Assembly (NCBI GenBank): GCA_963513935.1 | Contig: OY740776.1 | Location: forward strand, 15,207,660 to 15,271,659 | DNA: 64,000 nucleotides | Reading direction: 5' to 3' | Origin: Aphrophora alni | Lineage: Eukaryota; Arthropoda; Insecta; Hemiptera; Aphrophoridae | Part shown: positions 34,579 to 45,394 of the stretch, one piece after another | How the letters are laid out: each line of letters begins with the position of its first letter | Numbering within the stretch: position 1 is the first letter of the stretch | The notes under the pieces: model-generated | Seen by the model: the letters and a program-made list of their open reading frames with translations, nothing else | What the model was told of the DNA's origin: nothing | Databases searched by the model: none | Made by a program: the position numbers and the translations under genes

Positions 34579-34717
34579 AGCATAGAACCGATAAACTTTA
34601 GGGGGTTAGTGAAACTACGGGCTAGTGCAGGCAATCTGACTAAATCTCTTAAAGTGGTGTTAAATGGGATATTTAGCGTTCTTTTCTTTCTTTTACTTCC
34701 CCACTATACAAAGTATA

Positions 34718-35690
34718 AGGTAAGTTTGGTAATCATCAAAAACTCCGACAACTCTTTTATGATCTCTGGAAAACGCGAAAGTAGTTGTTGCGGTCTGTAC
34801 TTAAGCACGATAGCGACAGCAAAAACTAAAATAGAAAATGAAATTTGTTAGGGAACTCTAATGTGCTCGTATAGAATCGTATTGAAATTCAGAAAAATCG
34901 AATTGTAAATGTCAAATTGACGGCCATTTTGAACAGTTTGTTCGTATCTCGTGTGTCGTTCAACTTACAACAAACAAAATTAGATGAAATTTGAAGACGA
35001 TAATTCTGCATCTAATGGTATCAACCCATTCTACGATGAAAAATAGTAAAGTTATTTGTCAGGATTGTAATTTGGAATCCTAACCTAACCTATCCTAACC
35101 TATCCTAACCTAACCTAACCTAACCTAACCTAACCTAACCAAACCTAACCTAGCCTAACCCAACCTAACCTAACCTAACCTAACCTAACCTAACCTAACC
35201 TAACCTAACCTAACCTAACCTAACCTAACCTAACCTAACCTAACCTAACCTAACCTAACCTAACCTAACCTAACCTAACCTAACCTAACCTAACCTAACC
35301 TAACCTTCCAAGAAAACTACGAATAATTCCGAGATCCCGGCCGAGTCACCGAGACGAGAGCTTAGCGAGTCGAGGGTCCTTCACATTTGTACAGCTTCGA
35401 GGCCCGCAAGGTCCAATACACTGACATGAACGAAGCGAGCGGAACTTATTTAAAATATCTACATCTACGAGGCCCTAAGGGCTAGAAGTGGCGTCCAGGT
35501 ATTATTTCAGAAAATTATTTTAATCAAACTTAACCTACTGGATAAGACCCCTTGTGCTACCAATACAATTTAAAACTTCCTACACAACTAAGAGATCAAC
35601 TTTTTAACATTGCATTTAGAGAATTTGCTTGTATTATTGTATGATAGGGCTGGGTAAGTACTATGGTGTCTTCATCCACTTTTTTTTACA
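34718..35690 (+). repeat. R1 dispersed repeat, copy E, with CCTAA expansion
   Basis: Contains GTAAGTTTGGTAATCATC, CTTAAGCACGATAGCG, TCTCGTGTGTCGTTCAACTT, CTGCATCTAATGGTATCAAC, then GGATTGTAATTTGGAATC. The CCTAA array comes next, then CTTCCAAGAAAACTACG, CGAGACGAGAGCTTAGCGAG, CTTACTGGATAAGACCC-like sequence and GGGCTGGGTAAGTAC. The array replaces the ACCCTGACC block. Confidence 0.85.
35080..35305 (-). repeat. Interstitial CCTAA array inside R1 copy E
   Basis: The first about 80 bp contain variants (CCTATCC, CCAAACC, CCTAGCC, CCCAACC). From 35163 to 35305 about 28 units are perfect. Perfect units at one side and degenerate units at the other fit recent growth of one part. Confidence 0.97.
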
Positions 35691-35735
35691 ACCTGATGAT
35701 GACAGAGAGATTTTTACCTTTTAACAACGGAATGG
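35691..35735 (+). repeat. R2 fragment, copy 9
   Basis: Only the 3' part is present, ACCTGATGATGACAGAGAG followed by TTTTTACCTTTTAACAAC, attached directly to the end of R1 copy E. Confidence 0.55.
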
Positions 35736-36114
35736 TCTTATATAAAGAGAAAGTATTCAGGCTTTAAAGTAGACGTTAGTTCTATGAACAATATTGCTTA
35801 TTAAACTGGATGTTTGGATTTTATTGTGTTCATGCACCAACAGTACAAATACAAATTCTTTGCTAACCCGTGACAAGACTGGCAATAATCACAAAAAAAC
35901 TTTGATCTACTTCTATTATCACGCACAAACAAGATGGACGTCTAAGTACTCGCCAGTACAAGTAGTCTATTTTGATAACTTTGACACTTGAAGAAATTAC
36001 ACGTGATAGATTAATGTAACATTCTTCATCAGCTGTAAAAAAAATTCCTATTGCAGTTGAATTTCAAGTGTATAACTTGATGATAATCATATACCTCTTG
36101 TGAATCTATCACTT
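35736..36114. other. Unannotated spacer
   Basis: No gene was seen. A 65-codon frame (35794-35991) has no recognised similarity. The spacer ends near a short AT-rich and TTACTGTGGAT-rich lead-in to the 165 bp satellite. Confidence 0.4.
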
Positions 36115-37960
36115 TAGTTCAGAGATTACTGTGGATATATTTACTGTAATATATATATTACTGTGGATTACTGCAAGACATCTTTTCGTTCTCTTCTCCG
36201 TTTGGTGTTACAGTATCGGGATGATAGTCTTCACACATTGTTTCCATTCTATTCCGACTCACATCATTCCTCACTACTCCCCTGATGTTTTCCCGCAATG
36301 ATTTCACTTCAGTTCAGAGATTACTGTGGATTGAAGAGCAAGACAGCTTTTCGTTCTCTTCTCCGTTTGGTGTTACAACATCTAGAAGCTAGTCTTCACA
36401 CATTGTTTCCATTCTATTCCGTCCCACATCATTCCTCACTACTCCCCTGATGTTTTCCCGCAATGATTTCACTTCAGTTCAGAGATTACTGTGGATTGAA
36501 GAGCAAGACAGCTTTTCGTTCTCTTCTCCGTTTGGTGTTACAACATCTAGAAGCTAGTCTTCACACATTGTTTCCATTCTATTCCGTCCCACATCATTCC
36601 TCACTACTCCCCTGATGTTTTCCCGCAATGATTTCACTTCAGTTCAGAGATTACTGTGGATTGAAGAGCAAGACAGCTTTTCGTTCTCTTCTCCGTTTGG
36701 TGTTACAACATCTAGAAGCTAGTCTTCACACATTGTTTCCATTCTATTCCGTCCCACATCATTCCTCACTACTCCCCTGATGTTTTCCCGCAATGATTTC
36801 ACTTCAGTTCAGAGATTACTGTGGATTGAAGAGCAAGACAGCTTTTCGTTCTCTTCTCCGTTTGGTGTTACAGTATCGGGAAGATAGTCTTTACACATTG
36901 TTTCCATTCTATTCCGTCCCACATCATTCCTCACTACTCCCCTGATGTTTTCCCGCAATGATTTCACTTCAGTTCAGAGATTACTGTGGATTGAAGAGCA
37001 AGACAGCTTTTCGTTCTCTTCTCCGTTTGGTGTTACAGTATCGGGAAGATAGTCTTTACACATTGTTTCCATTCTATTCCGTCCCACATCATTCCTCACT
37101 ACTCCCCTGATGTTTTCCCGCAATGATTTCACTTCAGTTCAGAGATTACTGTGGATTGAAGAGCAAGACAGCTTTTCGTTCTCTTCTCCGTTTGGTGTTA
37201 CAGTATCGGGAAGATAGTCTTCACACATTGTTTCCATTCTATTCCGTCCCACATCATTCCTCACTACTCCCCTGATGTTTTCCCGCAATGATTTCACTTC
37301 AGTTCAGAGATTACTGTGGATTGAAGAGCAAGACAGCTTTTCGTTCTCTTCTCCGTTTGGTGTTACAGTATCGGGATGATAGTCTTTACACATTGTTTCC
37401 ATTCTATTCCGTCTCACATCATTCCTCACTACTCCCCTGATGTTTTCCCGCAATGATTTCACTTCAGTTCAGAGATTACTGTGGATTGAAGAGCAAGACA
37501 GCTTTTCGTTCTCTTCTCCGTTTGGTGTTACAACATCGAGAAGCTAGTCTTCACACATTGTTTCCATTCTATTCCGACTCACATCATTCCTCACTACTCC
37601 CCTGATGTTTTCCCGCAATGATTTCACTTCAGTTCAGAGATTACTGTGGATTGAAGAGCAAGACAGCTTTTCGTTCTCTTCTCCGTTTGGTGTTACAACA
37701 TCGAGAAGCTAGTCTTCACACATTGTTTCCATTCTATTCCGTCCCACATCATTCCTCAGATTTCCCCTGATGTTTTCCCGACCTAATTCCACTTCACTTC
37801 AGTTCAGAGATTACTGTGGATTGAAGAGCAAGACAGCTTTTCGTTCTCTTCTCCGTTTGGTGTTACAACATCGGGAAGATAGTCTTCACATATTGTTTCC
37901 AATCCATTCCGACTCACATCATACCTCACATCTCCCCTGATGTTTTCCCGCTTCATTTTT
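36115..37960. repeat. 165 bp satellite, about 11 copies
   Basis: CAGTTCAGAGATTACTGTGG and ATGATTTCACTTC recur every 165 bp (36301, 36466, 36631, 36796, 36961, 37126, 37291, 37456, 37621). Copies are nearly identical. A variable block after GGTGTTACA has three forms, GTATCGGGA(A/T)GATAG, ACATCTAGAAGCTAG and ACATCGAGAAGCTAG, which occur in runs of two to four neighbours. The first copy is partial and carries an AT-rich insertion. The last copies are diverged and run into unique DNA at about 37960. The period is a multiple of three; on the reverse strand one frame is open except for a single TGA per monomer. Confidence 0.97.
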
Positions 37961-38267
37961 CCACATAGTTCGTGGTATACCTCTTGCTCTCCTTTACTCA
38001 ATTTTGACTTTCAACATTTGCATCAATTTTCTTTCTTCTACCATTCTATATGCACCACTTCTGGTCTCTAACTCAACTACACTTCTAGATGATGCTTCCC
38101 CTCATATTTTCTCATTTCTTATCATATTCTCTTTTGATTATCTTCTTTAAGTATCTTATATCGAGTTAAGATCTTGTGTTAGAAAGGTGAGCTTTCTATT
38201 CAAAGAGAATATTTGGAACAGGATGCAATTATAAATCATGATTATAGTTTTAATTTACTGTCAGGGA

Positions 38268-38492
38268 CTCACTATAGTGAGTTCGAGTATGACAATCCAG
38301 AAGGATCTTAACTGGATCTGCATATTATTTATTCATGTAGTCTTGGATTAGTTCTCACTCTTAGATCTCTCTGGACCAACTTTTCCGATGCAGACGCTAT
38401 TAGAGTATTCGAGGTTTAGCGGTGTTTATTTTATGTTCTTTTCTTCCCTTTATGTATAAAGCAATGATGGTTAATCGTTTTTAAACAACAAG
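38268..38492 (+). repeat. R2 dispersed repeat, copy 10
   Basis: Plus-strand copy with GGACTCACTATAGTGAGTTC, AACTGGATCTGCA, CATGTAGTCTTGGATTAG, GACGCTATTAGAGTATTCGA and a final AAACAACAAGAAAT. Confidence 0.8.
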
Positions 38493-39552
38493 AAATAATT
38501 CGAATGCAGTTGATACTTCCGTTTTTATTATCACTTTATTTAATTATAAATAAACAGAGTATGCCTTTCTTTTTCATAACTCTTCATTACACTCACAACC
38601 ACTTTAAATCAGAGCCTAAAAGATACTGAGAGACTATTTACTTGCTCAAGCTCTTGATTTCTAAAATTAATTGCTATTTTCACTTAAAAGTGTCTCTGCA
38701 AACACTTCGTGAGGTGATACAAGATGATGAAAAAACAACTTTTAATGACTTTTTGTTGACGACAGATAATATCAACAAAGTTAACCTAACGTAAAATGAA
38801 TAGTTAATTATACAAAGTCAGTTATACCCTATATAAAAAGACAGTGTCATACTTTTTTTTAAATAGTGATTGTTACAATTTGTCTGGCTTTCATTATGAT
38901 TTGTCGTTCATCAAATCTACATGGCTGATTTAAACTTTTCTTTGATCAGTTGTTTATTAAAAACATGTTTGAAGGTCAGCTAATTTGGAAGAAGGAAGTG
39001 AAGGCACAGTGAGTGGTTAACTTAAAGATAATTCACTTAAACTTTATTGGTAAGTCGGACAGCATTTTGAGCAAAATTAAGTGTCGTTACAAATTTATAG
39101 ATTTTGAGTATTTTTTTTTTAAAAAGTACTGGGGGGGGGGTAATATGGCTATTTCTAGTTCTATGCCACCTAGAAACGGAGCTCCGTCACGTATCCCAAA
39201 CTAAGCTCAAATTTTCACACTGATCGCAACAGCTACTATTCAAAGTTAATCCAATATCGTTGAATCTGTCGAATCACTGTTTCACGTGTTCCTATCAGAC
39301 TAATGGAAGCCCAATGACTTTACGGGTATCTGCACAAATCAGTCAATAGTAACTAATAACTTAGGGTTGCATCTTTAGGGTCAAAGGGTTGAACCTATTA
39401 GGATTTATGTCAAGTCATGAGAAACAGGTATGAACGGAATTAGCAAATCATCCTGTTTTGGGGAATCAAGTGGCTGTGGAGAGGGTTGTTGCGTGCTGAG
39501 GGGTAGATCTAGTCACGGCGATGTTGAAGTTTAATTTTACTTACAAAGTATA
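38493..39552. other. Unannotated stretch
   Basis: No gene was seen. A nine-base G run lies near 39131. The more balanced segment 39220-39530 shows no supported frame. Confidence 0.45.
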
Positions 39553-39559
39553 CGATAAG

Positions 39560-39925
39560 TTTGGTTAGGTTGGGTTAGGTTAGGTTAGGTTAGGTTAGGT
39601 TGTGTTAGGTTAGATAAGATAAGGTAAGTTTAAGTTAGGTTATGTCGTATACGATAAGTTTGGTTAGGTTAGGTTAGGTTAGGTTGTGTTAGGTAAGGTA
39701 AGGTAAGGTTAGGTTAGGTTAGGTTGTGTTAGGTAAGGTAAGGTAAGGTAAGGTTAGGTTAGGTTGTATTAGGTTAGATAAGATAAGGTAAGTTTAGGTT
39801 AGGTTATGTCGTATACGATAAGTTTGGTTAGGTTGGTTAGGTTAGGTTAAAGTTGTGTTAGGTTAGGTTAGGTTAGGCTAGGTACGGTTGGGTTAGGTTA
39901 GGTTATGTCGTATACGATAAGTTTG
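39560..39925 (+). repeat. Interstitial TTAGG array with embedded R1 pieces
   Basis: Degenerate TTAGG units (GTAAGG, GATAAG, TTGTG variants) are interrupted by copies of GTCGTATACGATAAGTTTGG at about 39644, 39808 and 39906. The array therefore consists of three tandem blocks of R1 seed plus TTAGG, not one pure run. Confidence 0.9.
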
Positions 39926-40410
39926 GTGATCGACAAAAATGTCGACTTCATATTTATCTGATCTTCACTTTTGTGTTTCTCTTAGTACCATCCGCACGTC
40001 GTCATCGTTGTTTGTTTATAAACACTAGCGCGGTCACAAAAAATAAGCTCAGAACATGAAATTTGGTATAGGGCTTATTTAGAACCCTATTAAAATTCAA
40101 GAAAAATCTATTATACATCTTATATGGGCGGCCATTTTATACATTTTTTCTGTTCATATCTCGAGGGTTATTCAACTTAAGACACACTAAATTAGATAGA
40201 TTTTAATTCTGCATGTGATAGTACCAACCCCACATCTCTACAATAAAAAATAGTTATTGACAAAAATGTAATTTCTAACCCTGAACCTCCCAAGAACATT
40301 GCCCAGTAAAGCCGACTGAACGTATCGAGTTTAGAATTCTTCAAATATGTACATTAAGAGGTCCACCAGGACCGAGACGCTGTCACGAGCGAAGCGAGTG
40401 GATACTGTTT

Positions 40411-40413
<3 letters not shown>

Positions 40414-40464
<51 letters not shown>
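40414..40464. repeat. AT microsatellite in R1 copy F
   Basis: About 25 AT units. They sit where other R1 copies have TTTAATATATACACATCTAC. Confidence 0.95.
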
Positions 40465-40466
<2 letters not shown>

Positions 40467-40862
40467 GGCTGATCTCAAGAAAGTAGTAATACATAGTTAC
40501 GAAATTCACAAAACCTTTATAACAACTGTTTTAAACAAACTTAATCTGTTGTCTTTTCACATTTAACAATTCCTAAAAGGTTAGAGAAACCAACTTTTGG
40601 ACGGTAATTTTAGAGGATCTGCTTGTATTACATTGTATGATGGGGCTGGGTAAGTACCATGATGGTGCACGGGCTAGATATTTTTTTTATTATAAAAAGT
40701 ACCTGCACACAACTCAAATTGAAATACGGGCGATTGAGGTTATAAGCCTAGTAATTCACCCATTTAAATATAGTTTTGATGGTGCGACATAATATTCAGC
40801 CCTTCCCGATAATCTCAGAACGCCATTAACCGAAACATAACTTAGTGATTTAGAAACCACGC

Positions 40863-41060
40863 ACTAAAATGTATACAACTGAATAAACGGAGTGGACTCG
40901 GTCGAGCTCTTCCGTACAATACAATCTACACGAAAGGTTTCCTACGTCATAGGCCAGATCAGCTGATCCCCAGCCTCTTCGATATCATGCTGCCGGTGAT
41001 ACCGATTACAATAAGATTAAAATCCAAACCGAAATCACAATATGAGGCCGAGTGACTTCG
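40863..41060. repeat. GC-richer repeat shared with 59.75-59.94 kb
   Basis: Contains CAGATCAGCTGATCCCCAG, CCTCTTCGATATCATGCTGC and GGTGATACCGATTACA. The complement of 59.75-59.94 kb reads CAGCTGATCCCCTGCC, TTCTCAATACCGTAGTTGCT and GGTGACCCCGGTTAAT in the same order. Both also have an ACTCGG...CTTCCGT block upstream. No function was recognised. Confidence 0.55.
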
Positions 41061-41815
41061 TCAGAACGCGTTACAACTCGTTAAATATTAAAGCCCCCAC
41101 GGGCATTAAGCGCGGGAATTCAGAGCTTGACCAATGGACAAGTCGGGGGTTAAAATAACTTTTTGTACGAAAAATTACTTTTCTTTTTACTAGAAATTGA
41201 TGAATTAACAACAAATGTAAGAAAACTTTAGTATTAAAAAAATATTTGCAATAAAAGGTACGCAATAAGTTATTATGAAATGAATAGTAAAATAATGGAA
41301 TAGAATAGGACCTAAAACAGTCCCTTGATGCAAACCTACCGCGTAATACACCTCTTTACAATATTCTGTCACTTCTACAGTATATCATTCTCGAAGCTTA
41401 TAAACACATTCTACGAGGGATCGATTATTATCTAAATGAAGTTATACTCAGGTAGAAAGCGTTGTTATCATGCCGGGTAATCGATACTCGACAGAGGAAC
41501 AGCTTCGAGCGAGATTTAAGATATGTCTTTCGTCAGATCCGTGACGGGTGTTAAACCGAACTTAGCTTCGTGAACTAATTGGCCTTGAAATATGATTCGA
41601 TAAGATCTCTAAGAGGATTTAGAGTTTGTGGAATATAGTTTTGAGGAATCGATTTGACGTTATCGATAGTAAAGGTCATCATTGAACCGTGAGAATCGTT
41701 TGACTTGTTGGGGAAGCGATACATGTGTCAATAGTTGACTGTAAGTGTGTTGAACGCATATTAAAGTTAGTTTAACATCTAAATTTATAATGTCGTCTCT
41801 TGTTATGTGAAAATG
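41061..41815. other. Unannotated stretch
   Basis: No gene was recognised. Base composition is more balanced than average (41400-41740), with no frame that I could support. Confidence 0.4.
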
Positions 41816-42336
41816 TTACCTAAAAATAAGTTTACGACACAATGAAGCTAAAGTTTCAAAAATTGTACAGTTGTTTCGCCTTGCGAGGTTGTCGGGCAAT
41901 TGATAATTAACAAATTTCTGAAGTATAAACCCCGTGAATTTTTGTAGCATATCGGAAGTAATTAATGTTGCTTCTTGAAAGATACGGTTTCTCAAATTGG
42001 CTATATCTGCAGGTTTTGTTCGATAAACATTATGTTTTAAATAACCTCAAAAAGTAATGGAAGGTAAGAAGTCAGGCGAGCTCTGGTAATTCTACTGGCC
42101 CCTTACCACCAGTTCATCTTCGTGCACATTTGTATTTAAGAGTTCAAGCATTTATACAACATAGTGAGGAGGTGCTCCATTTTGCTGAAACCGCCCATTA
42201 TTGAAATTCAGTACCGTATAGCAATATTTTGAACTTGTAGTAAAATTTGATCTACCCACATGTCATGATCAGTGTTTCCATTTAAATTTCCTTCAATAAT
42301 AAAAGGCCCAATTGCCATCAAAGATTTCTACAGATA
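41816..42336 (-). pseudogene. Mariner-like (IS630-Tc1-mariner) transposase, C-terminal half, broken
   Basis: Read on the reverse strand in changing frames, the order is that of the DDE domain in insect mariner-like transposases. IGPFIIEGNLNGN comes first, then FQQNGAPPHYVV (the family has FQQDGAPPH; the second catalytic aspartate is N here). SSPDFLP then corresponds to the RSPDLTP motif. A stop follows at the usual tryptophan, before GYLKHNVYRTKPADIANLRN, then RIFQEATLITSDMLQK and a TAA at 41816-41818. At least two frameshifts and three in-frame stops are present, and the N-terminal DNA-binding domain is absent. The R3 MITE abuts the upstream edge at 42337, so its insertion may have cut the gene or simply mark where it was already broken. 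Confidence 0.8.
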
Positions 42337-42695
42337 CAGTATCCTCAAGGTATAAATGTGCCTTGGGTGGAGGGGAAAAGAGGAGCCCCCACAATTCGTT
42401 TGTTGCGTTTGCTTTCAGCGGTACAATCTCAATAAAATATAGACTTCAAATGCTTCTGTGTAAACGCCTACCCTACTTTCGTTTTTTTATCGGTGTAAAT
42501 AAGAATAAAACGTTTACAAAAGTACAGAAAGGTGCATATTAAAGTGGTGGACACTTAAAGACATATTAGAGCTAAGCAGTAATTTGTGTACCTAGTTTTA
42601 TTGGAATGGGTTGTACCATTAAGTCAGGCTAGGGAAGCAAGTAGAAGGGAGGACACACCCCTTACACCAGACACATTCCTACCTTGAGGATACTG
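42337..42695 (+). mobile_element. R3 MITE, copy 2 (clean ends, TA target duplication)
   Basis: The left end is CAGTATCCTCAAGG and the right end is CCTTGAGGATACTG, a perfect inverted pair. Flanking TA on both sides (42335-42336 and 42696-42697) matches a Tc1/mariner-type target duplication. Internal markers are GGTACAATCTCAATAAAATA, TTTATCGGTGTAAATAAG and GCAAGTAGAAGGGAGGACAC. The copy is 359 bp. The 76-codon frame inside it is not a gene. Confidence 0.9.
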
Positions 42696-45394
42696 TACGG
42701 AGTACAGAAAACCTATGTATAGTGGAACCAGCCTAAGAAGGCACTTGTGCTTGGTGTGGGGCGGTAGATGCAGAGGTGGAGTATGTCGGAAAATAACACC
42801 GTTCCACAAACATTGACTTTACCTCCGAATCGCCAGCTACTTGAGACTTGCCCTCCTCGCACCCCTTAACGTTTACTTCGAGAATAGTACAGCGTTTTCA
42901 GCCGATCTGCGAAGTGCCTTCTTAGGCTGGTTCCACTATAACTGTTACAAACTACCATACAATAAAAAACTGTTAAGTATGGCCGCCATATTGAGATTTT
43001 CGTTAGCGTTCTACATTAGCACAGTATAGTCGTTTACCAAATTTTATCCTTTATTTTGTGGCCGTTATCATGCTTACGTACAGACCTCAACGCGCCCTAA
43101 AACCGTTTCCGAAGGTCATGAAATTTCCTGATTAATCTAAACTTCGTATACAGGATAAGCAACAAATCCGGTACTCTTATTATCCAATACGTTTTTATAG
43201 GTTATGTTTGTACCCGTAACAACACTAGAGTTCTTCTACCCAGATGGTTGTTATTACAATGCACTTGGCCGTTATACTTCACTAGTTCGTATGTATGACA
43301 ATGATGCAGTGCAGGCAAACTAACAATAGTTACACGTGTCTAATGCGTCGAGAGTTGGTAGGCCTGTAGGCCTTACGTCAAACACTTGTACACATAATAA
43401 GCATGACCGCTGAATATTCAATGAGGGGGAAATGTGGCAAGGTCGATTCCACTTGTATCGACAAGTGAGTATCAATCGGTTAAAGTGTTACATTAGCTTT
43501 CTAATTATTTCCCGCTTAGAGAAACGCAAAATAAATTGTGCATAAACACTGCACAAACTTTCTCGCTCAACCAACTAGCGATGTTGATACTCGGGTGAAA
43601 TAGATAATCGGATTAATCGGTTTCGAATTATTTCAATATTCGTATTATTATTTCGAAATCGAGTATCTGCGCAGAATGATTTTGCGCATCGGATTTGAAC
43701 TCAGCTTTACCAATCGGTGAATTACTAACGATTATTATATTGTCTCCTTGTTCCCAGTTACGAATATTTTGTCCGAATATTTTATTTCGGTCCGAGGATT
43801 TTATTAATCGGAACGTTCCGAGGATTTTGATACTCGCATTCTCCGAGTATTTTAATTCGAACTAACACATCACAACCAACCCCACAACCAAATATAGAGT
43901 ATTTTATAAGCCTGGAAACGTTTCTATGCTGTATAACTGAGAGGTGCTTTTAGGCAGAAACAAATGCGGATCTACGTAGTTTTAAAAATATACTTTTTTT
44001 GGTTGAAATTTTTGTCCGCCATTTTGAATCCACCAATTTGAATGAAACTTCATTTTTTTCATAAGTAGATATGTGAAACAGGATTTTTCATGTAAAATTT
44101 AACAAGGCAAACGATGGTGAAAGCCATTTTTCGATATCCTTCGTTTTCTAGTTATAAACATTCAAAGGTGCAATAACGAAAAAATTGAATTAGAAAACGG
44201 GGTAAAATTCCCTGTTGAAAATTTTCTATTGTGTTTTTCCTACAGAATACATCCAATAACGAACTTTAAACGGTACTAATAATTAACAACACAACTATAA
44301 TTTAAATGACAATTTTATAATTTAAATAAATGTTTTCGATCATTCAAAGCATACAATTCTACAAAATTCAAAATGCTACCTCTCCTTAGATTGGCTGTGC
44401 GCTAACTTCAAGTAATATCCGTTTATTAAAAATAGCCTTAGTTTAAATCAGCTGTTTGTATTACCATGCAACTTATTAACTCAGTATATTGCAATTTCTA
44501 CATATAAATTTGGCCTAGTCCCAATATATTAATTTTTTCCCGTTTAATAAACATACATAAATCAGAATAATTTTTTTTTATACCTCACACATATTAATTT
44601 ATGAAAATGTTTTTCAACTTGATAGTATTTCATTTTTTTGTCACTGCTATATTTTTCCTATTTGTGAGACTAAAGAATATAAATGCAAAGTTGAAATATA
44701 TAGGATTTATTGTCTTGTCTTTGTAGACTGGTTGCGACTTACAGACACGCGTGTAAAATTATTAGGGTCCTTAAGTAAAAGTTATGTAAAAATAACTTTT
44801 TTTACTTATAGTGATCGAAAATTTGAATAAAAAAATAGAACTTTTTCCACCAGAAAAATACCATTCGAAAATATAAGTTTTTATAAGCATCCCAATATTT
44901 TCTCTCTTTATATAGTCTAATACAAGAAAGTAAAATGCCCAACAATGTTAACACCTTCAATGCATCTTCTAAAAAAAAAACATCTGTTCTAGGCGTGATT
45001 CTTGTCTGTCAAAATATTTCAAAGAAGGCTTCATGTAGAAAATACAAAATTACAGTCCTGTTGTTAAGTCTTGCAAAATATTCCTTAAGGAACTGTGCTT
45101 AGGCTTTACTAGTGATTGTGATAAAATCTAAGATGTTAAGGGTAGATAAAGTCAGGGGTTGAGATGCCGACGGCAGATGTGGGCTAACACCTTTTCATCC
45201 CCTTGATAATGGGGTGTTTAACTATAGTGGTATTCAAGTGTAAGGAGATTTGTTGTTTCTGTAGGATAGTTAGTGTCGTTAGTGATTACAAACATTTCTG
45301 TTAAAGACACTTTTATTTGTCTAATAATTGAATAGATAAATTATGGTACTCTATGTTTAAAGGGATAAAATCGTCATGAAGTTGGCAATAAGTC
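42696..45394. other. Unannotated stretch, 2.7 kb
   Basis: No gene was supported. The segment 42720-42980 has a short inverted pair: GGTTCCACTATAACTG near 42931 against CTATAGTGGAACC-type sequence near 42716. The segment 43560-43870 is rich in CCGAATATTTT and CGAGTATTTT words. A CCGCCATTTTGAAT block lies at 44019. From 44270 to 45060 the DNA is AT-rich with no structure I could name. Confidence 0.45.

Larger units (their letters stand above)
39553..40675 (+). repeat. R1 dispersed repeat, copy F, with TTAGG and AT expansions
   Basis: TATACGATAAGTTTGGT occurs before, within and after the TTAGG array. The copy then continues ATCGACAAAAATG, CCGCACGTCGTCATCG, ATGAAATTTGGTATAGG, GGGCGGCCATTTTA, GTACCAACCCCAC, ATTTCTAACCCTGAACCTCC, GAGCGAAGCGAGTGG, the AT microsatellite, CTGATCTCAAGAAAGTAG and GGGGCTGGGTAAGTACCATG. 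It is the most complete copy after E. Confidence 0.85.

Noticed and set aside
36115..37960. A CRISPR-like array of regular repeats and spacers
   Set aside because: The whole 165 bp monomer is repeated, with no unique spacers, in eukaryotic DNA.
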